Notes: a model not told the origin generated them from the sequence alone. DNA of 16,723 nucleotides from an uncultured Campylobacter sp. (GCF_938045595.1 NZ_CALIBB010000115.1:1-16723), one strand, 5' to 3'; shown: positions 6,050 to 13,634, numbered from the stretch's first letter. Numbers and translations are program-made.

Positions 6050-7822
6050 ATGCGTAAGAATTTTTTCGGTTCTATCGTTTTGGCTGCGGCCTTGGCAGGC
6101 GGCGCGTTTATAGCGGTGCCGCAGACTGCGAGTGCGGGCGTTTTGGCGCATCAGGTAAAAACCCAAGGCGAGCTTGGCTCGGTGTTTATCAACCCATACG
6201 ACGTGGCGCCTCTAACGGCCGTCATCGATAGGGCGGGCAAGGACATCAAGGATATCCACGTGCGGGTGCTCGGTAAACCTAACGGCGGTATCGACATCAC
6301 CTATAACGTCTCCGAGCATGCGCTACTGACGCACGACGGCGTGCCGATCTGGGGGCTGTATCCGGACTATCTAAACGAGGTCGAAGTAAGCTACGTTTTT
6401 AACGGCGAAAAGAAGGTCGAAAAGTATAAAATTTACGCTCAGCCGATCGTGACGTATAGCCGCGATTTTAGATTTAGCCATATGCAAAAGATGAAGGTTA
6501 AAAAGGTCGATCCCGCGTTTAAAAACAGGCTCTATCTCATCAACAATACTATCACGAGCGTTTATAAGCCGCTTGATTGGAAAAACGGCGGTGCGGCTAG
6601 CTGGAATGATTTCACCGAAAATTTCGTCGTCGATACGCAGGGCGAGGTCAGATGGTATCTGGATTATCAGAAATTTTACGACCGCAGCGAACGCAGAGTG
6701 ATGGACGGCGGCATGATGATGGGCTTTCATCAGCTGCCAAACGGAGATTTGAGCTGGGGCATGGCGCAGCGATATATGCGCTACGATATGATGGGTAAGG
6801 AGGTGTATAATCGCGAGCTGCCGCGCGGCTACATCGATCTTAGCCACGAGGTGATGCCGCTAAAGAATGATCACTTGCTGCTTCGCGTCGGCAAATACAA
6901 CTACCACCACGCAGACGGCAGGCTCTCGCACACGATCAGAGATCACATCATCGAAGTGGACGGCAGCGGCAAGGTCGTGGACGAGTGGGATCTGAATGAA
7001 ATTTTCGGCAAAAACGTCTACCGCAGCAACCTCATCAAAGCTCTTGACGCTCGTGCTGTATGCCTAAACATCGACATGGATGCCAAAGAGATCAAAATCA
7101 GCGACGATCTGCCTTTCGGCGACGTGACATCGACCGGCACGGGACGCAACTGGGCGCACGTAAACTCGATCTCATATGACCCTAGCGACGACAGCATCAT
7201 CCTTTCGCTTCGCCACCAAGGCATAGTTAAGATCGGTCGCGACAAAAAGGTAAAATGGATCCTTGCATCGCCTGAGGGCTGGAGCGCGGACTTTAAAGAA
7301 AAAGTGCTAGTGCCCGTGGATAAAAACGGCAACAAGATCAAATGCGAAAACTCAAAATGCGAGGGCGACTTCGACTGGTCGTGGACGCAGCACACCGCGT
7401 GGCTCACTCCGCGCTACGATAACAAGGGCTCCGTAAAGCACATCAGCGTATTTGACAACGGCGACGGCCGCGGCATGGAGCAGCCTGCGCTAAAAGAGCA
7501 AAAATACTCTCGCGCGGTCGAGTACAAGATCGACGAGAAAAAGGGCACCGTCGAGCAGACGTGGGAGTTTGGCAAGGAGCGCGGATTTGATTTTTATAGC
7601 GCGGTTACGAGCAACGTGGAGTGGCAAAAGGATAAAAGCACGTACTTCATCTCAAGCTCGAACGTCTATCTGCTAAAGCCCGATAAGACGATCAAAATGG
7701 TGCTCGTGGAGATCGATCCGAAAACAAACGACATTAAATTTGAAATGGACGTGGAGTCGGCGTCTAGAGACGACGTAGCATACCGCGCGCTGGTGATCGA
7801 TCCGAATATTTTTGATTATTAA
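6050..7822 (+). CDS. assT: Periplasmic arylsulfate sulfotransferase, paralogue 1 (AssT/AstA family)
   Basis: 590 residues, PAPS-independent enzyme that moves a sulfuryl group from a phenolic sulfate ester to another phenol in the periplasm. Signal peptide at 1-29, ending ASA before GVLAHQ. An N-terminal beta-sandwich (about 35-135) precedes the six-bladed propeller. Residues matching the E. coli CFT073 AssT active site: His266 (DLSHEV), His370 (NWAHVNS), Arg388 (LSLRHQG) and the sulfo-accepting His448 (WTQHTAW). Cys432 and Cys437 correspond to the disulfide near the active site, which explains dependence on Dsb oxidases nearby. Start ATG has AAAAGGAG 5-6 nt upstream. It is monocistronic, converging with the TupA-like gene. 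Its C-terminal 70 residues differ strongly from the second AssT copy, suggesting different acceptors. Known in Campylobacter as AstA. Confidence 0.93.
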   Translation: MRKNFFGSIVLAAALAGGAFIAVPQTASAGVLAHQVKTQGELGSVFINPYDVAPLTAVIDRAGKDIKDIHVRVLGKPNGGIDITYNVSEHALLTHDGVPIWGLYPDYLNEVEVSYVFNGEKKVEKYKIYAQPIVTYSRDFRFSHMQKMKVKKVDPAFKNRLYLINNTITSVYKPLDWKNGGAASWNDFTENFVVDTQGEVRWYLDYQKFYDRSERRVMDGGMMMGFHQLPNGDLSWGMAQRYMRYDMMGKEVYNRELPRGYIDLSHEVMPLKNDHLLLRVGKYNYHHADGRLSHTIRDHIIEVDGSGKVVDEWDLNEIFGKNVYRSNLIKALDARAVCLNIDMDAKEIKISDDLPFGDVTSTGTGRNWAHVNSISYDPSDDSIILSLRHQGIVKIGRDKKVKWILASPEGWSADFKEKVLVPVDKNGNKIKCENSKCEGDFDWSWTQHTAWLTPRYDNKGSVKHISVFDNGDGRGMEQPALKEQKYSRAVEYKIDEKKGTVEQTWEFGKERGFDFYSAVTSNVEWQKDKSTYFISSSNVYLLKPDKTIKMVLVEIDPKTNDIKFEMDVESASRDDVAYRALVIDPNIFDY

Positions 7823-7854
7823 AATTTCGCGGCGAGATTAAATTTGCTGGGATT

Positions 7855-7913
7855 GCCGCAGTAAATTTAGAATTTACTGCGGCGGGTTAAATTCGGTTTG
7901 GAATTTAACCCGC
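7855..7913. terminator. Two overlapping perfect hairpins, probable bidirectional terminator
   Basis: First stem: GCCGCAGTAAATT (7855-7867) with its exact inverse 7871-7883 and a 3-nt loop. Second stem: GCGGGTTAAATT (7882-7893) with its exact inverse 7902-7913 and an 8-nt loop. They share two bases. They lie between the converging first AssT and TupA-like genes. Neither is followed by a long T-run, but A/T-rich arms end the stems on both strands. Confidence 0.6.
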
Positions 7914-7991
7914 TTGCTTAAATTTTACCCACCGCATCGTCGAAATTCGGCTTATCAAATTTGCCGAATTTTATCTTTTAAGACTTAAATT

Positions 7992-8834
7992 CTACTCGCT
8001 TATAAAATATTTCTGAGCGTATGCGGCGTCGTTGTAAAGCCCTTCGCCGTATCTGTCTTTACCGTAATTTTTAATTATCTCTTGCCCTGCGCTTGAAGCT
8101 ACGAAATCTATAAAATCTTTCGATTTCTTGCTTTCGGCAGTATCGCTATCGTTTTGTCTTAGGGCGCAATACGTATTTATTAGATATTTATCGCCACGAA
8201 ATAGAATTTCGCTGGATTTTATATCTTTTTTCGCCACGACCCAAGTACTGCTATCGCTCATAAAATATGCTCCGTTTTTATCGGCTTTTAAAAGAGTCGC
8301 TAACATAAAATCTTTATTTGCCTCATACCACTGGCCTTGCGGAACGATATTTGCCATTTTCCAGATACTAAGCTCTTTTTTATGAGTTCCGGAGTTGTCC
8401 GCTCTGGTGTAAAAAAGGCTTTGGGATTTGGCTATATCGGTATAGGCCTCTGTTACGTTTTGGGCGGTTTTTATCTTTGCGGGATCGCTTTTAGGCCCTA
8501 CTATAAAAAACTCGTTTGATCCGATCAACGTCCTTTGCGTAGCCCAGCCCTCTTTTACGGCGCTTATTTCCGCCTTTGGAGCGTGAACCATAGCGATATC
8601 TATCTTTTTATTTTTCAAAAGTTCGAGAGTCTGGCCGCTTCCTGCTTTTATCCAGCAAATTTTGGTGTCGTTTGCCTTGCTAAATTCATTAGATAAAACT
8701 TCGAGTAGCCCAAGCTCTCCCGGGCTTCCCGTAGCAAGCTTTAGCTCCGTTTTTCCATCTCCATACACTGCGGTGCACTCACTCGCCATCAAACTGGCGC
8801 ATAGCAAAATCGCGATACAAATAGACTTTTTCAT
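7992..8834 (-). CDS. Orphan TupA-like periplasmic oxyanion-binding protein
   Basis: 280 residues with a signal peptide (1-17, cleaved near LMA-SEC; Cys20 is not in a proper lipobox). It has the two-lobed binding-protein pattern of the tungstate-binding TupA group: LATGSPGELGLL (33-44) at the place of the TupA ATTTS..GLL loop, IDIAMVHAP (78-86), and RADNSGTHKKEL (144-155), the conserved R..D.SGTH.KE ligand loop. The TTTS threonines are changed to TGSP, so the ligand may differ (tungstate, molybdate, sulfate or another small anion). No permease or ATPase gene lies beside it, so it must pair with a transporter elsewhere or act as a scavenger or sensor. AAGGAG precedes ATG and a TATAAT lies just upstream. 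It has three Cys (20, 60, 223), possible Dsb substrates. Family placement is firm, ligand is not. Confidence 0.75.
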   Translation of the reverse strand: MKKSICIAILLCASLMASECTAVYGDGKTELKLATGSPGELGLLEVLSNEFSKANDTKICWIKAGSGQTLELLKNKKIDIAMVHAPKAEISAVKEGWATQRTLIGSNEFFIVGPKSDPAKIKTAQNVTEAYTDIAKSQSLFYTRADNSGTHKKELSIWKMANIVPQGQWYEANKDFMLATLLKADKNGAYFMSDSSTWVVAKKDIKSSEILFRGDKYLINTYCALRQNDSDTAESKKSKDFIDFVASSAGQEIIKNYGKDRYGEGLYNDAAYAQKYFISE

Positions 8835-8869
8835 AACTACTCCTTGTTTTGAAATGTAAAATTTCAGGC

Positions 8870-8875
8870 ATTATA
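8870..8875 (-). promoter_or_regulatory. Putative -10 box (TATAAT) of the TupA-like gene
   Basis: The minus strand reads TTGTATAATGCC, a perfect TATAAT about 36 bp before the ATG, giving a transcript start near 8863 and a leader of roughly 29 nt that contains the AAGGAG ribosome site. Confidence 0.5.
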
Positions 8876-8961
8876 CAACCAAGGAACTTAAACTCGAAAT
8901 GGTTAAAGAATTAAAAAAGAAGCTCGTTGCTTAGATTTTATTTCAAATTTACCCTTTATTT

Positions 8962-8969
8962 TATACAAT
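8962..8969 (+). promoter_or_regulatory. Putative -10 region (TATACAAT) of the DsbA-like gene
   Basis: TTTTATACAATC lies 28 bp before the start codon. It partly matches TATAAT, giving a short leader that contains the AAAGGAA ribosome site. No clear -35 is seen. Confidence 0.35.
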
Positions 8970-8996
8970 CTTTAAAATTTACCGCAAAGGAATTTT

Positions 8997-9647
8997 ATGA
9001 AAATCGCTAAAATTTTTAAAGCTTTAGCCGCCGTTTGCTTGCTTAGCGTAGGCGCAAATGCGCTGGAGGTGGGCGTTAATTATCAGGTGCTACAAAAGCC
9101 GCTAAACGTGCCGAAAAACAGCGTCGTTAAAATTTTTAACTACGAGTGCCCGCACTGCTATGCGTTCGACAGGACGGTCACACCGCAACTGATGAAAAAG
9201 CTTGAGAGGACGGAGTTTTTGCCGTGGCATCTAAAGACCAAAGGCGTGTTCGGACAGACGGCGAGCGGTATATTCGCAGCGCTCATCGTGCTTGATGAAA
9301 AGGATGATGTGAGCCTGCTAAGCGATGAGTCGAAATTTAAAAAGGCGAAATTCGCGATTTACAAAGCGATCCACGACAAAAAGGATGATTTCGGCGGCGG
9401 CAGTGATAAACAAAGATTTATCAAAACCGCGCTAGATGCCGCCGGCGTGAGCATGAGCGAATACGAAGCCGCGCTTGTTAGCAAAAAGGCGCAGGCTCTG
9501 CTCGCGCAGTGGGACGCGGGCTACGAGGTTGCGGTGATTTCAGGCGTGCCAGCATTTGTCGTGAGCGGCAAGTATCTCTTAAACACCTCCTCGTTCGGCT
9601 CGCTAGATGAAATGGTCGCTGCGGTAAAGGAACTGCTGGCGAAATAG
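8997..9647 (+). CDS. Periplasmic thiol:disulfide oxidoreductase, DsbA family (CPHC active site)
   Basis: 216 residues; introduces disulfides into exported proteins. Signal peptide at 1-22 (ending GANA before LEVG). Thioredoxin fold with active site Cys51-Pro-His-Cys54 in NYECPHCYAFD, the classical DsbA motif, and the conserved cis-proline at Pro185 in SGVPAF. The helical insert spans about 65-165. Length is normal for the family. It is about 40% like the DsbL-type protein at the right of the block by eye (shared HLKTKG, DEKxxVSLL, KKAKFA, LDAAG, GVPAFVV), so the two are paralogues. It stands alone between the TupA-like gene and the two-component pair, on the plus strand. Its probable customers are the AssT enzymes and other Cys-rich periplasmic proteins. 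A DsbB-type partner must be shared, most likely the DsbI encoded nearby. Confidence 0.92.
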   Translation: MKIAKIFKALAAVCLLSVGANALEVGVNYQVLQKPLNVPKNSVVKIFNYECPHCYAFDRTVTPQLMKKLERTEFLPWHLKTKGVFGQTASGIFAALIVLDEKDDVSLLSDESKFKKAKFAIYKAIHDKKDDFGGGSDKQRFIKTALDAAGVSMSEYEAALVSKKAQALLAQWDAGYEVAVISGVPAFVVSGKYLLNTSSFGSLDEMVAAVKELLAK

Positions 9648-9967
9648 GTTTTGCCGCATTAAATTTAGCCGCACCAAAGCAAACTTTGTTTTATGCGCAG
9701 CGTTAAATTTGGCCGCGGGGCTTCCAGTAAATTTTATCGCTAAGCCGCGCGGCACGATAACGACTAAATTTTATGTTTTCAAGGCGCGGGTCTCGGCGAC
9801 TCAAATTTGTAAATTTGACCCAAAATTTAACTGCATAAAATCAAGGCGTAGTATTTTTTCTTTAGACGAGGCGGAAATGAGCCGAGCGAGGGCGCATACA
9901 AGTAGTATGTAACCGAGCTTCGGCGATATTTTCAACGAAGTATAAAGGAAAAAGCCAAGCCGCAAAG
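9648..9967. other. Intergenic region containing a long palindromic element
   Basis: 320 bp between converging genes. The first 60 bp contain AAATTTAGCCGC-type words and a weak stem CAAAG/CTTTG followed by TTTT (about 9672-9688), a possible terminator for the DsbA-like gene. An open frame of 67 codons in the plus strand (9709-9912) looks like translated repeat and is not called. The last 115 bp are the palindromic element described separately. Confidence 0.4.
9854..9953. repeat. 100-bp imperfect palindrome with inverted ends (MITE-like or structured repeat)
   Basis: The ends TTTTTTCTTTAGAC (9854-9867) and GTATAAAGGAAAAA (9940-9953) match as inverse copies at 12 of 14 positions. Inside, GCCGA-GCGAGGGCGCATAC pairs with GTATGTAACCGAGCTTCGGC at most positions, closing on a CATAC (9895-9899)/GTATG (9905-9909) stem with loop AAGTA. 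The whole stretch therefore folds into one long interrupted hairpin. It holds no transposase. I recall similar sequences scattered in Campylobacter genomes but cannot verify it. It could also end transcription of the regulator gene, which stops just to its right. Confidence 0.65.
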
Positions 9968-10654
9968 TTAAATTTGATCGCCGCTTAGCATTATGTACCC
10001 GCTTTCACTGATATTTTTAAATTTAACCCCCAGCTCCCGCTTTAGCCTTAGCACGACGTTTTGTATCGCACCCTTGCTAGAAAGTTCGTTTTCATATACG
10101 AACTCCTCGATCATCTCGTAGCTCACGAGCTTGTTTAGATTATACGCGAAGAGCCAGAAGAGCTTGTTTTGCAAAAACGAAAGATAAATTTCTTCGCCGT
10201 TTTTGTAGATCTTTTCTTTGGCGAGATTTATGCTCGTTTGCGGGCTTAAGCGCACGAGCTTCTCGTCTTTTTCGTAGGTCAGAGCCACGAGTAGGCGGCG
10301 CAGCGCCGTGATATCGACCGGCTTTTTTAAAAAAGACGCCGCGCCGTGCTCGATGCTTTTGATGAGATTGTCGTCGGTGTCGTAGGAGGTAAAGACGATA
10401 AATTTTTGCACGGGCTTGATGCGTATCATCTCTTTCATCATCTCAAAGCCGTTCATCGCGGGCATGTGGATGTCGGTGATGACGACCGTAGGGGCTAGCT
10501 TTTTAAAGCGCTCCAGCCCCTCTAGCCCGTCGCCCGCGCCCCAGACGCTAAGGCAGTAGGGCTTTAGCCCGCCTATTAGCAGCTCCCTTGCGATCTCGTC
10601 GTCCTCGACGATGAGGACGCTCAGGTCTTTAAGTAGCCTCAAATGCTCTTGCAT
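9968..10654 (-). CDS. OmpR/PhoB-type response regulator
   Basis: 228 residues. Receiver domain (about 12-126) with the acidic pair Asp18/Asp19, phosphoacceptor Asp61 (VVITDIHMP), Thr89 (VFTS) and Lys111 in the LKKP loop. A short linker follows, then a winged-helix DNA-binding domain (about 135-225; SFLQNKLFWLF, IQNVVLRLKRELG, ISESGYIM). It would bind DNA and control transcription when phosphorylated by the kinase encoded just upstream. The kinase stop TGA and this ATG are separated by one base (TGAGATG), with AAGGAG inside the kinase's end, so translation is coupled. Target genes are not shown by the sequence; the flanking AssT/Dsb genes are the obvious candidates. Complete and undamaged. Both domains are clear. 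Confidence 0.93.
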   Translation of the reverse strand: MQEHLRLLKDLSVLIVEDDEIARELLIGGLKPYCLSVWGAGDGLEGLERFKKLAPTVVITDIHMPAMNGFEMMKEMIRIKPVQKFIVFTSYDTDDNLIKSIEHGAASFLKKPVDITALRRLLVALTYEKDEKLVRLSPQTSINLAKEKIYKNGEEIYLSFLQNKLFWLFAYNLNKLVSYEMIEEFVYENELSSKGAIQNVVLRLKRELGVKFKNISESGYIMLSGDQI

Positions 10655-10655
10655 C

Positions 10656-12305
10656 TCACTCCTTTAAATTTATCTCAAAGCTCAGCTCAAACGTCGTCGG
10701 ATCGCCCGCGCTTAGAAGCCTAATGTCGCCTGAAAGCTTTTCGTTTGCTAGCTTTTTGCCAAAATACAGCCCGATGCCGCTTCCTTGCTTTTTGGTGGTT
10801 TTTGGCTGGGTTAAAATTTTATCCCGAAGCTCCTTGCTCACACCGCTACCGTAGTCCGTGACGGCTATTTTGCACGTGCCGTTTTCAAATTTGACGTCCA
10901 AAAAAACTTGCCGCTTGGCGATCTGCTCTTTGTATCGCTCCACGACCGCGTCCTTGGCGTTGTGAATGAGGATGAGTAAAATTTGCTGCACGATGCCCAT
11001 GCGCTGCGTGGCCTCTTCGTCTTTAAACTCGCGCAGGCTTACCGCGACGTTTGCCTTGCTAAGCTCGGTGTGCATGAGCTTTAGCAGGTCTTTGATGCAG
11101 CGCTGCACGCTAAATTTTTGCGGAGCGTCGCTCGTTTTGTAAAAATTTCTAAAAATTTCGATCGTATCGCTTAAAAGCACGGTCGCGGCCTGCCCCTTTT
11201 GCAGCATATGCTCTAGCATCGCGGCGTCTAGTTTGCCGTCTTTTTGCAGCATAAGCAGGCTTGATATCATCAAATTTAGCGAATTAACCGGCTGGATAAA
11301 CTGATGATTTATGCCGCTGATTAGCTCACCCGCCTCGCTCATGCGGGCTTTGTGCTTGAGCAGGGCCTCGTAGTCGTCTTGCAGGTTTTTGATTTTTGAG
11401 TACATAAAGGTATGGAGGAAATTTGCCACCAGCGCCAGCGCCGCGAACGCAAAAAGCAGGATGAGGGCATTTTTTAGCGCGGAGTTAAGCAGCGCAGCAA
11501 GCTCCTTTTCGTTATCGGTGCCTGCGCCGATGAACCAGTTTAGCGTCGGGATCTCGGCGACGGAGATGAAATTTGATCCGATTTTTATGCTCGTGATATC
11601 TTCGCCTCGCAGGAAAAGCTCTTTAAATTTATCCTCGATCTGCTTTTTTAGCGCCGCATCCTTCATCGGCGTTAAAATTTCGCCGCCGTGAGTGACGATA
11701 AAGGCGTAGGAATCGGGTGCGAGCTTAAATTTTTCCATATTTTTTAGTATGTTTTGCAGCTTCACCACGCCGCAAAACACCCCCGCAAACGAGCCGCCGT
11801 CCAGCACGGGCACGCATAAATTTAGCGTCGGCTCGCCTAAAATTTTATGGCGCTGCATAAAATTTACCGTGGGAGCTAGCGTGTTTTTGGTCTCTTCAAA
11901 CCAAACAAGCCCCGTGCGCAGGCTCTTTGGCATCGCTTCATCATCGCCTAGCTCCTTGCCGTCGACGAAGATCTCCCCGTCCTCGCGCAAAAACTGCAAA
12001 GCGTCAAATTCCGCGGAGTTTTCTTTAAAAAGACGTATGAAGCCGCCGAGCTTTTCGTCGTCTCGTATCGCGCCTGCGTTTTGCATAAATTTAGCCGCGC
12101 GCACCAGTGAGTGCAGCCGCTCATCTAGCCAAAACGAGAAGCTCCCGACCATATTTTCGCTAGCGGCGATCTTGTTTTTATCCGCGAGCGTCGTGATCTG
12201 CGTCTTGGCGTCCTCGTAGTTTTTCACGCCCAAAAGCACCACAAAAAGGCTTGTGAAAATGATGATGAAGTAAATTTTAAAATTATGTTCGCGTAAGGCT
12301 TTCAT
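10656..12305 (-). CDS. Membrane sensor histidine kinase with double-Cache-like periplasmic domain
   Basis: 549 residues. TM1 at about 9-27, a roughly 240-residue periplasmic sensor (28-270) with the look of a dCache domain (MQNAGAI, PVLDGGSFAGVFCGVVKL, WFIGAG), TM2 at about 278-298, then a coiled linker (YSKIKNLQDDYEALL). Phosphoacceptor His334 in ISGINHQFIQPVNSL, an H-box resembling the HE.NQPL type. ATPase domain: N-box Asn449 (ILIHNAKDAV), DYGSG (484-488) and GSGIGLYFGKKLA (508-520). It senses a small periplasmic ligand through Cache and phosphorylates the regulator encoded immediately downstream. The ATG is preceded by no Shine-Dalgarno; a TGC-TATACT extended -10 lies only 6 nt ahead, implying a leaderless message. 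It sits directly downstream of dsbI, separated by a palindrome. Confidence 0.93.
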   Translation of the reverse strand: MKALREHNFKIYFIIIFTSLFVVLLGVKNYEDAKTQITTLADKNKIAASENMVGSFSFWLDERLHSLVRAAKFMQNAGAIRDDEKLGGFIRLFKENSAEFDALQFLREDGEIFVDGKELGDDEAMPKSLRTGLVWFEETKNTLAPTVNFMQRHKILGEPTLNLCVPVLDGGSFAGVFCGVVKLQNILKNMEKFKLAPDSYAFIVTHGGEILTPMKDAALKKQIEDKFKELFLRGEDITSIKIGSNFISVAEIPTLNWFIGAGTDNEKELAALLNSALKNALILLFAFAALALVANFLHTFMYSKIKNLQDDYEALLKHKARMSEAGELISGINHQFIQPVNSLNLMISSLLMLQKDGKLDAAMLEHMLQKGQAATVLLSDTIEIFRNFYKTSDAPQKFSVQRCIKDLLKLMHTELSKANVAVSLREFKDEEATQRMGIVQQILLILIHNAKDAVVERYKEQIAKRQVFLDVKFENGTCKIAVTDYGSGVSKELRDKILTQPKTTKKQGSGIGLYFGKKLANEKLSGDIRLLSAGDPTTFELSFEINLKE

Positions 12306-12311
12306 ACGGCG

Positions 12312-12320
12312 AGTATAGCA
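12312..12320 (-). promoter_or_regulatory. Extended -10 promoter of the kinase gene, start site on the ATG
   Basis: The minus strand reads TTTTGCTATACTCGCCGTATG. TATACT (12312-12317) with TG one base upstream (extended -10) ends 6 nt before ATG, so the expected transcript start coincides with the A of the start codon. This predicts a leaderless kinase mRNA. Confidence 0.45.
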
Positions 12321-12346
12321 AAATCGGTCTAAATTTAGACCGATTT
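12321..12346. terminator. Perfect 26-bp palindrome at the dsbI stop codon
   Basis: AAATCGGTCTAAA is followed immediately by its exact inverse complement. It overlaps the dsbI stop codon (12345-12347), and on the minus strand the hairpin is followed by TTTTGC, so it can end the dsbL-dsbI message. It also covers the -35 area of the kinase promoter, so it could serve as an operator. Both uses are inference from position. Confidence 0.6.
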
Positions 12347-12968
12347 AAGCTTTTTTGATAGTTAAAATTTTGCAAATAAACATCGCGGCAAGCACGACGA
12401 AGCATACGCCAAAGCCTATGAGCGTGCAGTCTGCCATCGACATAAATTTGCTTGATGGGATCAGGTACCAGCCGTCCCCATAAAGATCCACTAAATACTT
12501 CTGAAAGCCGTCTAGCGTGACGCCCTCGGGCACTAGCGGATTATCGTAGCCGCAGTCGCCCGTAGGCAAAAACCAATCGGGCGCCCACCGCTCAAGCGGC
12601 AGGCCGAACGGATAGTGCGGCTCTGTCGAGCAGCCCTGCACGCCGAACGGATCGTCTCCGTGCACGGCGTCGTGGATCTTGGCGAGCTTGACGCTATACA
12701 TTATGCCCTGGATCGCGCCCCAAAAGGCTAACAGGTAGCCGAGCGCGGCCAGGAGCAAATTTCTGGGATTTATGATCGCGATCAGACCTCCTAGCGCCAT
12801 GCACAAAAAGGCAAAGCGGATATAGACGCACTGCTCGCAAGGCGGCATATAGACGTAGTTTTGAAATAGCGAGTGCGCGAGAATCACGAGTCCCGCGCTC
12901 ACTGCTACGAGGATCGCCCACGGTAGGCGGCTATCTGCGAATTTTGCTATTTTTTCCGCAAATTTCAT
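12345..12968 (-). CDS. dsbI: DsbI, DsbB-family membrane thiol oxidase for the AssT system
   Basis: 207 residues, four membrane segments at about 17-36, 48-66, 70-92 and 178-202. It passes electrons from the periplasmic DsbL to quinone and so keeps DsbL oxidised. Redox pairs: Cys44-Glu-Gln-Cys47 (MPPCEQCVYIRF) in the first loop and Cys113/Cys139 (QGCSTEPH, TGDCGYDN) in the long second loop, the four essential Cys of DsbB. The long second loop with PHYPFGLPLERW is typical of the DsbI type seen next to AssT in E. coli CFT073 and Campylobacter. The start ATG follows the dsbL stop by 9 nt with no strong ribosome site between, so coupling with dsbL is expected. A 26-bp palindrome overlaps its stop codon. 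Confidence 0.92.
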   Translation of the reverse strand: MKFAEKIAKFADSRLPWAILVAVSAGLVILAHSLFQNYVYMPPCEQCVYIRFAFLCMALGGLIAIINPRNLLLAALGYLLAFWGAIQGIMYSVKLAKIHDAVHGDDPFGVQGCSTEPHYPFGLPLERWAPDWFLPTGDCGYDNPLVPEGVTLDGFQKYLVDLYGDGWYLIPSSKFMSMADCTLIGFGVCFVVLAAMFICKILTIKKA

Positions 12969-12977
12969 GCCCGCGCC

Positions 12978-13634
12978 CTATTTTTTGAGCAGCTCTTCGA
13001 TTAGCTGCGCCATGCCGTCGATGGAGCTGATGGACTTCGTCATGATGAGGTATTTGCCGTTTACGACAAAGGCCGGCACGCCCTGGATCTTGGCTACGTC
13101 GTAGCTCTCGTCCCATTTTTTAAGCAGTTCGGCGACCTTTGGATCCTCTAGCTTTTTTTGATAGTCCGCTTCGCTGATGCCCGCCGCATCAAGCCCCGTC
13201 TTTAAAAACGCAGCCTCGTCCTTGCCGTCGCTCCAGCGTTGCTTTTGATCGTGATAGGCCTTGTAGTAAGCAAATTTCGCCTTTTTAAACAGCGAGTTTT
13301 CATCTAGCAGGCTCACGCTTTTTTCCTCGTCCATCACGGCTAAAACGGCAAAAATTTTACTCGCCGCCTCGCCGTATTCGCCTTTGGTTTTTAGATGAAA
13401 CGGCACGTATTTTAGCCCCGCGACCTTTTCTACGACCTTCGGCGTGACGGTTTTGTCGTATTTGTAGCAAAACGGGCATGCATAGCTAAAGACCTTAACC
13501 AGCGTGTTTTGCTCGACTGGTAGCGGCTTTTGCAGCTTTACGTAGTCCTCACCCTCGGTAAACGCGGCTGCGCTAAGAGCGCCAAACATCGCGACTGCTA
13601 GAAAGCCTTTGCCAAATTTAGAAAGTAGGTTCAT
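12978..13634 (-). CDS. dsbL: DsbL-like periplasmic thiol oxidase (CPFC active site)
   Basis: 218 residues, DsbA family. Signal peptide 1-24 (ending SAAA before FTEG). Active site Cys53-Pro-Phe-Cys56 in SYACPFCYKYD; the CPFC dipeptide is that of uropathogenic E. coli DsbL, the specific oxidant of AssT, whereas classical DsbA has CPHC. Cis-proline is Pro187 (QGVPAFVV). The same strand continues into dsbI after 9 nt, and the gene is divergent from the second AssT gene, with 241 bp between start codons. The layout matches the known assT-dsbL-dsbI module. Start ATG has AAGGAG about 7 nt upstream. Similar in many places to the CPHC protein at 8997, and probably the older or more specialised of the two. 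In C. jejuni, the corresponding protein is called simply DsbA. Confidence 0.9.
   Translation of the reverse strand: MNLLSKFGKGFLAVAMFGALSAAAFTEGEDYVKLQKPLPVEQNTLVKVFSYACPFCYKYDKTVTPKVVEKVAGLKYVPFHLKTKGEYGEAASKIFAVLAVMDEEKSVSLLDENSLFKKAKFAYYKAYHDQKQRWSDGKDEAAFLKTGLDAAGISEADYQKKLEDPKVAELLKKWDESYDVAKIQGVPAFVVNGKYLIMTKSISSIDGMAQLIEELLKK

Noticed and set aside
6371..6847. Long minus-strand open frame (158 codons) inside the first assT
   Set aside because: It is antisense to a clear AssT reading frame with active-site residues, has no ribosome site and low-complexity composition; a shadow frame.
7018..7407. Minus-strand frame of 129 codons inside the first assT
   Set aside because: Antisense to the catalytic part of AssT, with no recognisable family.
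9709..9912. 67-codon plus-strand frame with TTG start
   Set aside because: No ribosome site, ends inside the palindromic element, and composition reflects the repeat.
11389..12219. Two plus-strand open frames opposite the sensor kinase
   Set aside because: Ser/Phe-rich composition typical of antisense translation; the kinase on the other strand has full motifs.
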